From: an uncultured Selenomonadales bacterium
Lineage (GTDB): Bacteria > Bacillota > Negativicutes > Selenomonadales > Selenomonadaceae
Direction: 5' to 3'
DNA: 62,897 nt
NCBI GenBank assembly: GCA_947165145.1
Contig: CAMUZG010000012.1
Coordinates: forward strand, 1-62,897
Part shown: positions 14,800-22,841 of the stretch, one piece after another
Position numbering within the stretch: position 1 is the first letter of the stretch
Layout of the letters: every line of letters begins with the position of its first letter
Translations under genes and position numbers: made by a program
Notes under the pieces: generated by a model
Database searches by the model: none
The model's input: the letters and a program-made list of their open reading frames with translations, nothing else
What the model was told of the DNA's origin: nothing

Positions 14800-16188
14800 A
14801 TGAGTTATTACTTTGTATCAATCGGCGGCACTGGTGCCAAAGTCATGGAGGCGTTAACGCACGTTTGCGTTGCAGGTTTGTTGCCCGAAAACGAGCGGCT
14901 TTACATTGCGGCAATCGACCCCGATGTCGGCAACGGCAATCTTGAGCGCACGTCTACCGCGCTGAATAACTTCGCCGTCTTCCAAAATTTTTCCGTCGGC
15001 AACGACACGCCGCTTTTCAAAAATAAAATTTCAATCGTGCGACCGTTTCCGTGGAATCCGACTGGTCACGACAAGACGCTTGACGATTTGGTTGAGTTTC
15101 ATCATCAAGGCAACGCCGCCAAACTTTACGAAGCACTTTACACGCGCCGCGAACGTTCCACGACACTCAACGAAGGTTTTCGCGGACACCCATCAATCGG
15201 TGCGGCAGTCTTAGCCAAAAATTTCGACGACGCGACGAAGTGGACGACCTTGACCGCGCAGATTGAAAAAATCATCGGCGAAGGCGAGAACGTCAAAATT
15301 TTCTTGGCAGGCTCAGTTTTCGGCGGAACGGGTGCTGCTGGTTTGCCGACAGTCGCGCGACTCTTGCGTAACAATTTGAGCGATTACGCGGACAGAATTT
15401 CAATCGGAGGCGTGCTGATTCTGCCGTACTTCAGCTTCACGCCCGACGACGTTAAGAACGAACTTTTTGCCCGCAGTGAAAATTTTTTGCCGAACACAAA
15501 GGCGGCGTTGAAATATTATTCCGAACGCGAAAATCTTTTCGACGCGACGTATTTTGTCGGCGACAGCGTTATGACGCCCGTCGGAGAATTCAGCGTCGGT
15601 TCAGCAAATCAGCGCAACGAAGCTCACGTTGTGGAATTGTATGCGGCTTTGGCGGCGGCGGATTTCTTTTCGCGACCGATTCACGCGCAGAAAATTTTCA
15701 AGTACATTTGTCACGGCGAACGCGACCGTTTCACGTGGCGAGATTTCCCCGCGTCGAATGAGCGGTTCGTGCAGTTCGCGCGATTCATCTTCGCTTACGT
15801 CCATTTGATTAAGCCGGTGCTTAACGATTTGGGTTCGGGCTCGGCGAAGGCGTACAAGTTCCCGTGGTTCGTCGACATGCTCGACGGCGTGGACGTGACG
15901 GCTCCCGACGTGGTGAACTTCAATTTCTACGCGGAAACGTTCGCGGCGTGGCTCAAACAAATCGAGACGCTCAACGGGCGCGAAGTCTTCCTGATTGACA
16001 CGGCGATGTTCGAGGCGAATCCTGCGCGGCTGGTCGACAAAAAACTTTTCGCGGCAATGGACGGCACGCAAAGCAAATTGACATTGCACGAGATTTGGTA
16101 TCGACTGACGGAGCCGTTCAAAGCCGATTCGACTGTTCGCGGCTTCGGACGATTCTTGCGGCGATTGTATGATTGTTGCGCGGCGTAA
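14800..16188 (+). CDS. Tubulin/FtsZ-like GTPase family protein
   Basis: 462 residues. The N-terminus (SIGGTGAKVMEAL) resembles the glycine-rich first nucleotide loop of the tubulin superfamily. About 165 residues in, SVFGGTGAAGLPT matches the GGGTGSG signature (T4 loop), with a hydrophobic strand (ISIGGVLILPYF) after it. These fit the broad FtsZ-like families described from genome surveys rather than true FtsZ. The C-terminal half has no motif I recognise and there is no membrane helix. It may form filaments or a membrane-remodelling assembly. GGAGG precedes the ATG. It is last of the plus-strand run and faces recA across a shared terminator. Confidence 0.62.
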   Translation: MSYYFVSIGGTGAKVMEALTHVCVAGLLPENERLYIAAIDPDVGNGNLERTSTALNNFAVFQNFSVGNDTPLFKNKISIVRPFPWNPTGHDKTLDDLVEFHHQGNAAKLYEALYTRRERSTTLNEGFRGHPSIGAAVLAKNFDDATKWTTLTAQIEKIIGEGENVKIFLAGSVFGGTGAAGLPTVARLLRNNLSDYADRISIGGVLILPYFSFTPDDVKNELFARSENFLPNTKAALKYYSERENLFDATYFVGDSVMTPVGEFSVGSANQRNEAHVVELYAALAAADFFSRPIHAQKIFKYICHGERDRFTWRDFPASNERFVQFARFIFAYVHLIKPVLNDLGSGSAKAYKFPWFVDMLDGVDVTAPDVVNFNFYAETFAAWLKQIETLNGREVFLIDTAMFEANPARLVDKKLFAAMDGTQSKLTLHEIWYRLTEPFKADSTVRGFGRFLRRLYDCCAA

Positions 16189-16198
16189 ACCGTGAAAA

Positions 16199-16268
16199 AA
16201 AGCGTGTTGGATATGGCGATGATTTTTCATCCGTAAGAAATTTCGCCTTTACCAACACGCTTTATTAT
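16199..16268. terminator. Bidirectional terminator between the tubulin-like gene and recA
   Basis: A perfect 12-bp stem, AAAGCGTGTTGG (16199-16210) with CCAACACGCTTT (16252-16263), flanked by A-rich and T-rich ends. The stem encloses a 41-base loop. Confidence 0.75.
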
Positions 16269-16274
16269 TTTGCA

Positions 16275-17327
16275 TTATTCTTCGTCGTCAAAAGTTTCAT
16301 CTTCGTCAACATCTTCAGCACCGACGGCTTCAATCGGTTTGGTTGACTTTAAAACGGCGTCACGAATTTTATTTTCAATCTCTGCGGCGACTTCGGGACG
16401 TTCGCGCAGGAATTTTTTTGCATTCTCTTTGCCTTGACCGAGACGTTCGCCGTTGTAGGAGAAATACGCGCCGGATTTGTCGATAATCTCGAAGGCAACG
16501 CCCATATCGATGATACTGCCGATACGCGAATAACCTTCGCCGTAAATCAAATCGAATTCGGCTGTGCGGAACGGTGGAGCGACTTTATTTTTGGCGACTT
16601 TGATTTTGACGCGGTTGCCGATAACTTCAGTGCCTTGTTTAATCGCCTCGCCTTTGCGAACTTCCAATCGAATCGACGAAGAAAATTTCAATGCACGACC
16701 GCCCGTTGTAGTTTCGGGATTTCCGAACATTATGCCGACCTTTTCGCGAATTTGGTTGATAAAAATCATGACGGTCTCAGTTTTGCCGATAACAGCGGTG
16801 AGTTTGCGCATAGCTTTACTCATCATTCGTGCGTGCAGTCCGACGTTTGAATCACCCATTTCGCCTTCGATTTCGGATTTGGGAACGAGTGCGGCAACGG
16901 AATCGATAACGATAACATCAATCGCGGCGGAACGAATCAGTGCTTCGGCAATGTCAAGCCCTTGTTCGCCGGTATCGGGTTGAGCAAGTAGAAGATTTTC
17001 CACGTCGACGCCGAGACGTTTGGCATACATCGGATCGAGCGCGTGTTCAGCGTCAATGAACGCTGCGGTACCGCCCTGTTGCTGAATTGATGCGATAATG
17101 TGCAGAGAAACTGTAGTTTTGCCGCCAGCTTCGGGACCATAAATTTCGGTGATTCGTCCGCGTGGCAATCCGCCGATACCGAGCGCAACGTCCAGCGGCA
17201 GAATTCCCGTCGACACGGCTTTAACGTCCATGCGCGTCGCGTCGTCACCGAGCCGCATGATTGAGCCTTTGCCGAATTCTTTTTCGATTTGCTTCATAGC
17301 CGCCGCCAACGCTTCTTTTTTGTCCAT
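16275..17327 (-). CDS. recA: Recombinase RecA
   Basis: DNA strand-exchange ATPase and LexA coprotease for recombination and SOS. 350 residues. Walker A is GPEAGGKTT (most RecA have GPESSGKTT), followed by [10 protein letters not shown], Walker [11 protein letters not shown], the [18 protein letters not shown]2 region and an acidic C-terminal tail rich in Asp and Glu. The ATG at 17327 has AAGGAG seven bases upstream; an upstream frame to 17345 is not needed. It has its own promoter and no clear SOS box that I could identify. Confidence 0.98.
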   Translation of the reverse strand: MDKKEALAAAMKQIEKEFGKGSIMRLGDDATRMDVKAVSTGILPLDVALGIGGLPRGRITEIYGPEAGGKTTVSLHIIASIQQQGGTAAFIDAEHALDPMYAKRLGVDVENLLLAQPDTGEQGLDIAEALIRSAAIDVIVIDSVAALVPKSEIEGEMGDSNVGLHARMMSKAMRKLTAVIGKTETVMIFINQIREKVGIMFGNPETTTGGRALKFSSSIRLEVRKGEAIKQGTEVIGNRVKIKVAKNKVAPPFRTAEFDLIYGEGYSRIGSIIDMGVAFEIIDKSGAYFSYNGERLGQGKENAKKFLRERPEVAAEIENKIRDAVLKSTKPIEAVGAEDVDEDETFDDEE

Positions 17328-17362
17328 AGTCGAGCTCCTTTTCAATGTCAGTGTTGCGGGCG

Positions 17363-17391
17363 ATTATAGCAAAAAAAATCTGCGCGGGCAA
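17363..17391 (-). promoter_or_regulatory. recA promoter
   Basis: Minus strand: TTGCCC (17386-17391), 17-base spacer ending in T8GC, TATAAT (17363-17368), 36 bases before the ATG. Confidence 0.8.
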
Positions 17392-17392
17392 C

Positions 17393-17420
17393 AAAAAAAG
17401 CAGTCCGCGTGAACTGCCCG
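17393..17420 (-). terminator. Terminator after the Sel1-repeat fragment
   Basis: On the minus strand GCAGT/ACTGC stem with a GC-rich loop followed by TTTTTTT, 18 bases past the Sel1 stop codon and just upstream of the recA promoter. Confidence 0.65.
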
Positions 17421-17437
17421 AAAAAATTTTTGAAACT

Positions 17438-17956
17438 TCAACCGAAATGTTTTTCAAGTTGAGTGTATGCGCCGACGTGCCCTGCATTTGCCGCTTTGAT
17501 GTACAATTCACGAGCTTTGGCTTTGTCGACGGGGCGACCGTTCCAGCCGTAAAAATATTCGTTGGCGCATTGATAAAATTCCTGCGCGTTTTTGTCGGAA
17601 CTGTTTGCAACGTAACTCCCGCCGAGTTGTGCAAGTTTTCTTTCGGAACCCAAATGCCCGTTGGCGGCGGCGGATGCGTACCATTTTTTCGCCGCGTTCA
17701 AACTCATTTCAACGCCCTCACCGTTCTCATAACAGCAAGCCAATCGATATTGCGCCAAAACATTGCCGTTAATAGCCGCCTCTTGATAAAGTTGCACGGC
17801 GCGATTTTTATTTTTCGTGCGACCATGCCAGCCATAAAAATAATTTTCGGCGTCTTCGTAACTTTGTTTTGCCTGCGCGGGCGTTAAAAACTTGAAAGAA
17901 ATTTCTTCGCGAAAAGTTTGCGGTTGTTCGGTTACAGTTGTATTCGCCGTTACAAT
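17438..17956 (-). pseudogene. Sel1-repeat protein fragment without a start codon
   Basis: The frame is open for 173 codons and encodes at least three Sel1-type helical repeats (two YFYGW(H/N)G-type turns and an EAAINGNVLAQYRLACCYENGEG unit). Sel1 repeats are alpha/alpha protein-interaction solenoids. No ATG, and no GTG or TTG with a ribosome binding site, precedes the first repeat. The only canonical start is a GTG at 17797 that would cut a repeat in half. A signal peptide is also missing. The 5' end abuts an A11 tract right after the stop of the ferredoxin-like gene. It is probably truncated, though an unusual start cannot be excluded. Confidence 0.55.
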
Positions 17957-17964
17957 TTTTTTTT

Positions 17965-18972
17965 TTAACCTTCGTCGCCGATTTGCCTTAAGAGATAATC
18001 AATTTTGCCGAGCCACTCCTGTTCAATCGCTTTGTGGAAGGCATCAAGTTCGCGTTCAGCATCTTGCTTTGTATATTTGCCCGACTTCCATGTCGCGCGT
18101 ACGACGTGATTATAAAAACGTTTCAAACCGTCGGCGTCAATATAATAAGCGTACTTGTAGACAAGCTTTTCTTTGTCGGAGCCGAACCAACTGCTGACCG
18201 TGACATACTCAGAAGTTTTATCGGTCTTGACGCAAGAATAAAATTCGCTTGCCGATTCAAGATTCTCCCTGATTCTGTTCGCCAACCAATCATTAGACTT
18301 TTCTTGCCGACGGTTTATATAATCTGTGTCGCGTGTGCGGAACGTAAAAAAATCCGACGGCAGAGGAAATTTTTTGCCGGTGAAACTCTCCAGCTCATTG
18401 ACGAACGAGCGCAAATCTTTAATTAGTCGCTGATGAACGCCGTATTTGTAATTGCCGCTCGTTTCGGCGTAACGGGCAACGCGATTCATCTTGCGCTGTT
18501 CATACATGACGATGACTTGTTGAGCAAGCGCGTCTGCCTGTGAATAAATTTCATCGCGGAAAGCACGTTCGCCCGCTGATCGTGCGGCACTCGCCGACTT
18601 GTAATCGAATTCATACTCATCAGAAACTCCACCGCGTGAATTGTTCCAGAGTGCCTGTGCGTATTCGTCTTTGTCTTCCAATCGGAAAGCATAATCGTCA
18701 TAAGGCGGCGGCGTAAATTTCAGCGGCTGTTTCATTTTAGACTTAAGCTCTGCCAGCTTTGCGCTCATGTCGACAAATTCTTCAGTCAAACTCAATGCGC
18801 CGACAGGACAAAGTTCAACTATATTTCTGACTTTGCCGACCTCCGAATCCGCAATGATACCTTCGCCAATAACTTCGACCTTGCCTGAAGAATCTTCCTG
18901 CAGAGCGTTGCATTCAAGCGCACACATTCCGCAAGCGTTGCACTTGTCGCTTTGAACTTTCAGTTTGTACAT
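17965..18972 (-). CDS. Ferredoxin-domain protein with large unknown C-terminal region
   Basis: 335 residues. The first ~60 form a ferredoxin-like [4Fe-4S] site: CNACGMC with a further Cys four residues on, and a distal ELCPVGAL motif. After residue 80 the sequence is soluble, charged and aromatic-rich, and unlike any family I recognise. Tyr/Trp-rich segments (SSWFGSDKEKLVYKYAYY) and a helical C-terminus predominate. The start follows a GAGGTGA site nine bases upstream. It is the fourth gene after the XRE regulator, each gap under 15 bases, so it is probably part of one operon. The cluster could give redox sensing, but function is unknown. Confidence 0.7.
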   Translation of the reverse strand: MYKLKVQSDKCNACGMCALECNALQEDSSGKVEVIGEGIIADSEVGKVRNIVELCPVGALSLTEEFVDMSAKLAELKSKMKQPLKFTPPPYDDYAFRLEDKDEYAQALWNNSRGGVSDEYEFDYKSASAARSAGERAFRDEIYSQADALAQQVIVMYEQRKMNRVARYAETSGNYKYGVHQRLIKDLRSFVNELESFTGKKFPLPSDFFTFRTRDTDYINRRQEKSNDWLANRIRENLESASEFYSCVKTDKTSEYVTVSSWFGSDKEKLVYKYAYYIDADGLKRFYNHVVRATWKSGKYTKQDAERELDAFHKAIEQEWLGKIDYLLRQIGDEG

Positions 18973-18981
18973 AAAATCACC

Positions 18982-19806
18982 TCATCTGACGGCTTGCATT
19001 CTCCTGATATACTCATTACCCGTGCTCAAAGTCGTTTCTATCTGCCGACTAAGCTTGCCGTTTGAATCGAATAGCGGAGCCTTCAAAATGTCGGAGGTAG
19101 CTTTGGCAAAGTTGCAACAGTTCATAATGTCATCAATGTCTGCGTTGCTGTAACAGTTCACATCAAAGCCGTTGCGGTCGATAATCGCGCTCGTGTGCTG
19201 AATGCTTTTCAAAAGCAACACGTTCATTTGAGCCAGCAATTTCAAAACGGCTTCCGCTTTGTCGTTGATACCTTCCACGGCAATTCGCTCCGTGTCAATG
19301 TTATGAGCAATAACTTCCGCCTCGTCGCTACGCGTATAAGCTACGTCCAAATTTATCTTGGCATCCTTTTTAATCGCACCACCAATGCCGCTGTATTCGA
19401 ACGAAAAAAGAAACGTACCGAGAATTTCTTTGTCCGACATCTGTATTCCCGAAACGGAAATCATCTGATTTATGTCAGATAAATTTTCAGGGCGCAGTGC
19501 CAAATTCCGAATCTCGTCAACCGAAAGACGCCCGCTAAAGTTAATCTGAATAATTTTTTCGTGAACGGCGATAAACTTTGGCAACGTGCCACTCATAATG
19601 CCGCGCTTGCGATTTGCCAACTTCTTCAGCGTTGAATCAAGTTTCTCGCACTGCGAATTCCTTTTCCTCATCGCTGATTCAACCAAACTAAACGCCTCAT
19701 AATTGACGTTGCGAGCTTCGCGTTCATATTTGTCGGCTTGCCAAATGTCCATGAAAAAACCGACCGTCGGCAAAGCCAAACGCACTGCAGAATTAACAAC
19801 CGACAT
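18982..19806 (-). CDS. Unknown protein of the XRE-led cassette (274 aa)
   Basis: I do not recognise this 274-residue protein. It begins with a hydrophobic, possibly amphipathic stretch (about residues 5-22), then a coiled-coil-prone Lys/Glu region (25-70). A mixed alpha/beta region follows (75-160) with a hydrophobic, glycine-containing FLFSFEYSGIGGAI segment. The C-terminal half is helical with two adjacent Cys (NCC). There is no signal peptide cleavage site. It lies ten bases downstream of the 335-residue gene and nine bases before the ferredoxin-like gene. Confidence 0.62.
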   Translation of the reverse strand: MSVVNSAVRLALPTVGFFMDIWQADKYEREARNVNYEAFSLVESAMRKRNSQCEKLDSTLKKLANRKRGIMSGTLPKFIAVHEKIIQINFSGRLSVDEIRNLALRPENLSDINQMISVSGIQMSDKEILGTFLFSFEYSGIGGAIKKDAKINLDVAYTRSDEAEVIAHNIDTERIAVEGINDKAEAVLKLLAQMNVLLLKSIQHTSAIIDRNGFDVNCYSNADIDDIMNCCNFAKATSDILKAPLFDSNGKLSRQIETTLSTGNEYIRRMQAVR

Positions 19807-19816
19807 AAAATCACCT

Positions 19817-20824
19817 CTACAAGTTCACAACAATTTTTCTCTGCCGAAAATCTCTGCGGAAGTCTTCGCGATTTGAAAAGGCAACTTGGCTGTCGAAGTT
19901 CTGTAAAATTTTATCCAAGCCCTGCGCGATAACGTCAACGTCGTTTGAATGCGTGCCCGAAGCAATGAGCTCGAAGCCGGCTTGAACGTTCCTGCGCCAT
20001 TGAAATTTTTCGTCAGCAAAATATTTTTCCATTAAGCTACGTTGATGATTCATTTCGGCAAGAGCGTCCGATTTGATTTTTAAAACGGTACTGCGCCTTT
20101 TTGACGCCGTATCAAGTCCAGCGTTCATTACGTCCATCAGCGCGAAAAGTTCGTTGCAAGCGTGCTCAATCGCCGTGTTCGCGAACATTCCGCCGGGAAA
20201 ACTATTTGCTAACGATTGCAAAGCAAGTATCGTGCAACGACGCGCCACGAGTTTAACAAATTGTTCGTCGGAAATTTTTCCGTCCGCCCAATCCAACGCC
20301 AAATCTTTGACGATGTCTCCGAAAGCAATCGCGTTTAAAACGGGGTTGTTCGAGCCGCCGACCTTCTTGATGATTGTCTGAGTTGCCTGCCCTGCAAATT
20401 CTCGACCGATACGTTGAGCCTCTGCAACGGCAACTTTTTCGGCGCGTTCAATGATAATGGTTTTGACAACGCCTGTTGATTTGTTTGCCAAAGCGCGACT
20501 TGCCTCGTCGAAATTTTTATCGCCTTTCACCACATCAATCAACGTGCCCGTCGTCGTTGCAATCAGCTTGGTCGTCGCCTCGTGCAAATTTTTGGCGTTC
20601 TCACTTTTGATTTTGTCTGTCGAGATTCGGAGCTGGCGTTCAACCTCGCGGGACATTGTAGGCGGCAAAGTTTCTTCGGCAATCTCGTAAGAAATTTTAT
20701 ATCCGCGTTCCAAAGCCGCATCACTGAATTTAATCAACTCGCGACTGACGGGCTTGGCAATTTTTTCGCTGTTTTTGTTCGCAACAGCTGTCGTGAACTG
20801 ATCACCATATTCTTCGTAAGTCAT
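19817..20824 (-). CDS. Unknown helical protein of the XRE-led cassette (335 aa)
   Basis: 335 residues, unrecognised. It is almost entirely helical and rich in Ala, Lys and Glu. A weakly hydrophobic, glycine-containing core at about residues 145-225 (GREFAGQATQTIIKKVGG, then a LANSFPGGMFANTAIEHA stretch) could insert into or associate with membranes. The C-terminus is basic. It starts six bases after the 53-residue zinc-ribbon gene stop, with a GAGG just upstream. It has no similarity I can see to the neighbouring 274-residue product. Confidence 0.62.
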   Translation of the reverse strand: MTYEEYGDQFTTAVANKNSEKIAKPVSRELIKFSDAALERGYKISYEIAEETLPPTMSREVERQLRISTDKIKSENAKNLHEATTKLIATTTGTLIDVVKGDKNFDEASRALANKSTGVVKTIIIERAEKVAVAEAQRIGREFAGQATQTIIKKVGGSNNPVLNAIAFGDIVKDLALDWADGKISDEQFVKLVARRCTILALQSLANSFPGGMFANTAIEHACNELFALMDVMNAGLDTASKRRSTVLKIKSDALAEMNHQRSLMEKYFADEKFQWRRNVQAGFELIASGTHSNDVDVIAQGLDKILQNFDSQVAFSNREDFRRDFRQRKIVVNL

Positions 20825-20830
20825 TGCGCC

Positions 20831-20992
20831 TCAACCTTTGCTGACTTTGAGCTTGTTGTTGCCGTATTCGACGGTGTAACGTTTGCCGCAAGCGGGGCAT
20901 GTGCCGTGAGTGCGCTGGGGACGTGGCGTGTCGAAAGGATAAGCACCGAGTTTGCGCCCGCAATGTGGACAGTTCACGCTTTGTGTAGCCAT
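20831..20992 (-). CDS. 53-residue zinc-ribbon protein
   Basis: A small protein with two CxxC pairs (CPHC at residues 8-11 and CPAC at about 32-35), probably one zinc site, and a basic C-terminus ending in KVSKG. AGAGGTG lies six bases before the ATG and the gene fits exactly between the XRE regulator (12-base gap) and the 335-residue gene (6-base gap). Treble-clef or ribbon proteins of this size often bind nucleic acid or act as adaptors; the role here is unknown. Confidence 0.75.
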   Translation of the reverse strand: MATQSVNCPHCGRKLGAYPFDTPRPQRTHGTCPACGKRYTVEYGNNKLKVSKG

Positions 20993-21004
20993 ATCAATCA
21001 CCTC

Positions 21005-21376
21005 TCAAATTTTATTGGCGGAAAAAATTTTGTCCGCGCGCTCGAATTGCTCCAACATCTTGTCCATGTCGTCGTTGAGCTTTTTGATCTCCTCGAATGT
21101 CTGCTTCATGTCGCTCCAAAAATTTTTTAAATCGGATTGGTAAATGCCGTCGATGTCGGTGAGCAATGCCAATTCAACGTTCAAGGCGCGGGAAATTCTG
21201 ATGAGCATACCGAGCGAAACCATTTTGCCCGACGTGGCACTTTCGATTTGTGATAAATAACTTTTGTTCATGTTGAGCTTGAAAGCCAGCTCTTCCTGCG
21301 TCATGTTGCGCAATTTGCGAAAACCTGCAATGCGCCGCCCGATACAGAGCATCTCATCGTGAAATTCTTCCTTCAT
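21005..21376 (-). CDS. XRE-family transcriptional regulator with coiled-coil tail
   Basis: 123 residues. An HTH_3 domain covers about residues 13-70 (RIAGFRKLRNMTQEELA, then the NKSYLSQIES recognition helix). After it comes a charged heptad-like C-terminus (LKNFWSDMKQTFEEIKKL) likely to dimerise. The ATG at 21376 has GGAGG seven bases upstream; the frame extends to 21442 but only through the promoter region. It heads the cassette down to 17965 and presumably controls it; a palindrome lies just upstream. Confidence 0.87.
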   Translation of the reverse strand: MKEEFHDEMLCIGRRIAGFRKLRNMTQEELAFKLNMNKSYLSQIESATSGKMVSLGMLIRISRALNVELALLTDIDGIYQSDLKNFWSDMKQTFEEIKKLNDDMDKMLEQFERADKIFSANKI

Positions 21377-21398
21377 GTGCTGACCTCCCGAATTCATC

Positions 21399-21414
21399 TG
21401 ATAATATTTTATCA
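21399..21414. promoter_or_regulatory. Palindrome upstream of the XRE gene (candidate operator)
   Basis: TGATAA-aata-TTATCA on the minus strand, a 6-bp inverted repeat with a 4-base centre located 23 bases before the ATG at 21376. Its position between a possible -10 region and the ribosome binding site fits autoregulation, but this is only positional evidence. Confidence 0.4.
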
Positions 21415-21487
21415 AAAAAATTTTTCTTGTCGATTGACCCATAACCTGATTTATTTAGCTGAAAGGTAAAGTCAAGCACATTTGGGC

Positions 21488-21520
21488 ATAAAAAAAGAGC
21501 GGTGCATTGACCGCCCGAAA
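21488..21520 (-). terminator. Terminator of the min genes
   Basis: Minus strand GGGCGGT-caatgc-ACCGCTC stem followed by seven T residues, directly after the minE stop. Confidence 0.75.
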
Positions 21521-21525
21521 ATTTT

Positions 21526-21792
21526 TTATCTCGCGTGCCGCATTGAATTCACGGGGATATTTGCAACCAACGCGACCGAATCAGCGTCGTTTTCCAACGC
21601 AATCTCCATGTCGGCGCGGTTGATGTTCATGTACTTGGACAGGACAGTGATAATTTCTTCTTTGATTTTTTCCATGATCTCCGGCGAAACGCTGGCGCGA
21701 TCGTGAATCAAGACGACCTGCAGACGTTCTTTGGCGACCGTTCCGGATTTTTTTTCAGACATGCCGAAGACCCTCTTTAAAACGCTTAGCAT
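21526..21792 (-). CDS. minE: Cell division topological specificity factor MinE
   Basis: 88 residues. The N-terminal MLSVLKRVFG is the membrane-targeting/anti-MinCD helix, and IKEEIITVLSKYMNI with the VALVANIPV strand matches the topological-specificity domain. It sets the oscillation of MinD so that division occurs at mid-cell. The start at 21792 is chosen by GGAGGGG upstream; a GTG two codons earlier overlaps that site. It lies 12 bases after minD. Confidence 0.95.
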   Translation of the reverse strand: MLSVLKRVFGMSEKKSGTVAKERLQVVLIHDRASVSPEIMEKIKEEIITVLSKYMNINRADMEIALENDADSVALVANIPVNSMRHAR

Positions 21793-21804
21793 GGGCACCC
21801 CTCC

Positions 21805-22596
21805 TTACAGCAAGCCGAAAAGTTTTTTCAGCCGAGCGAAGAAACCTTCTTTTGGCGGTTTGAGGAAGGGGACGTTCTCGCCGCAGATTCTGGCGACGAT
21901 ATTTTTGTAAGCCTGTCCCGCCAAAGAATTGCTCATTGTGATGACGGGTTCGCCTCTGTTCGTGGCGACGACGACGCTTTCATCGTCGGGGACTTGACCG
22001 ATACACGCAATCGATAAAATTTCGTCGATGTCGTTCATGTCGAGCATGTCGCCCTTTTCAACCATTTGCTGACGAATGCGGTTGACGACGAGTTTGACAT
22101 TTTCCTTGTCGGCACGACCGAGTTCGCCGATGATTTTGTCTGCGTCGCGAACGGCGGAAATTTCCGGCATAGTCACGACGATAGCGGTATCGGCGGCGGC
22201 AATTGCGGTTTTGAAGCCTTGCTCAATGCCGGCGGGACAATCGATAATGATGAACTCGAATTCTTTCTTCATTTCTTCGCAAAGTTTGACCAGTTGTTCG
22301 GGATTGACGGCGGATTTGTCTTTGATTTGCGAAGTCGGCAGGAGATAGAGATTCTCGAATTTTTTGTGGCGGACGAGAGCTTTTTTGTATTGGACGCGAC
22401 CGCTTGTCACGTCGACGAGATCGTACAGGATTCGATTTTCCAAACCGAGCAACAGGTCAAGGTTGCGCAAACCGGTATCGGTGTCGATTAACGCGACTTT
22501 GTTGCCGCGCATTGCCAATCCGACGCCGATGTTCGCCGTTGTGGTCGTCTTGCCGACGCCGCCCTTGCCCGACGTGATAACCAAAATTTGACTCAT
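21805..22596 (-). CDS. minD: Septum site-determining ATPase MinD
   Basis: 263 residues. It has the deviant Walker A GKGGVGKTT, the switch region LIDTDTGLRNLD and a C-terminal amphipathic membrane-targeting helix (FFARLKKLFGLL). ATP-bound dimers carry MinC to the membrane and are released by MinE. An AAAGGAAAAG site precedes the ATG. It is separated from minC by 245 bases containing structured repeat copy A, so minC and minDE may be expressed unequally. Confidence 0.97.
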   Translation of the reverse strand: MSQILVITSGKGGVGKTTTTANIGVGLAMRGNKVALIDTDTGLRNLDLLLGLENRILYDLVDVTSGRVQYKKALVRHKKFENLYLLPTSQIKDKSAVNPEQLVKLCEEMKKEFEFIIIDCPAGIEQGFKTAIAAADTAIVVTMPEISAVRDADKIIGELGRADKENVKLVVNRIRQQMVEKGDMLDMNDIDEILSIACIGQVPDDESVVVATNRGEPVITMSNSLAGQAYKNIVARICGENVPFLKPPKEGFFARLKKLFGLL

Positions 22597-22669
22597 AAAA
22601 CTTTTCCTTTCAAAGTTAGTTGACGCGTTGCGCTTCCATTTTGTTTGAATTCAATTTAGTTTTGATTAT

Positions 22670-22834
22670 CAACTTTTCTTTGCGTGCCCAAAGAAAAGTT
22701 GCAAAAGAAAGGGCACCTCGCAGGGGCGTTCAAGTCCAAACTGAGTCAGTGTTAAGACTACCCGTAAGTCATGGTTCCGGCAAAACGTCCTTTCCATGGA
22801 CGTGTTGCCGGCGGCCGTCATCCATGACGGCCTC
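22670..22834 (+). repeat. Three-hairpin dispersed element, copy A (between minC and minD)
   Basis: About 165 bp. Hairpin 1 is a 13-bp stem (22670-22682/22689-22701). A conserved single-stranded core containing GGGCACCTCGC and GGGGCGTTCA follows. Hairpin 2 is a 14-bp stem with one mismatch (22777-22790/22798-22811). Hairpin 3 is the palindrome GGCCGTCAT/ATGACGGCC (22813-22832). Related copies lie at 50193-50356 (reverse) and 60167-60331. It ends seven bases from the minC stop codon. Confidence 0.85.
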
Positions 22835-22841
22835 TGTTACA

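Noticed and set aside
17956-17966. A11 tract as a programmed frameshift joining the ferredoxin-like gene to the Sel1 fragment
   Set aside because: The stop codon TAA includes the first two A residues, so ribosomes would terminate before slipping on the tract.
22620-22669. Extension of repeat copy A further toward minD
   Set aside because: Similarity to copies B and C stops at hairpin 1; the remaining bases are ordinary AT-rich intergenic sequence.
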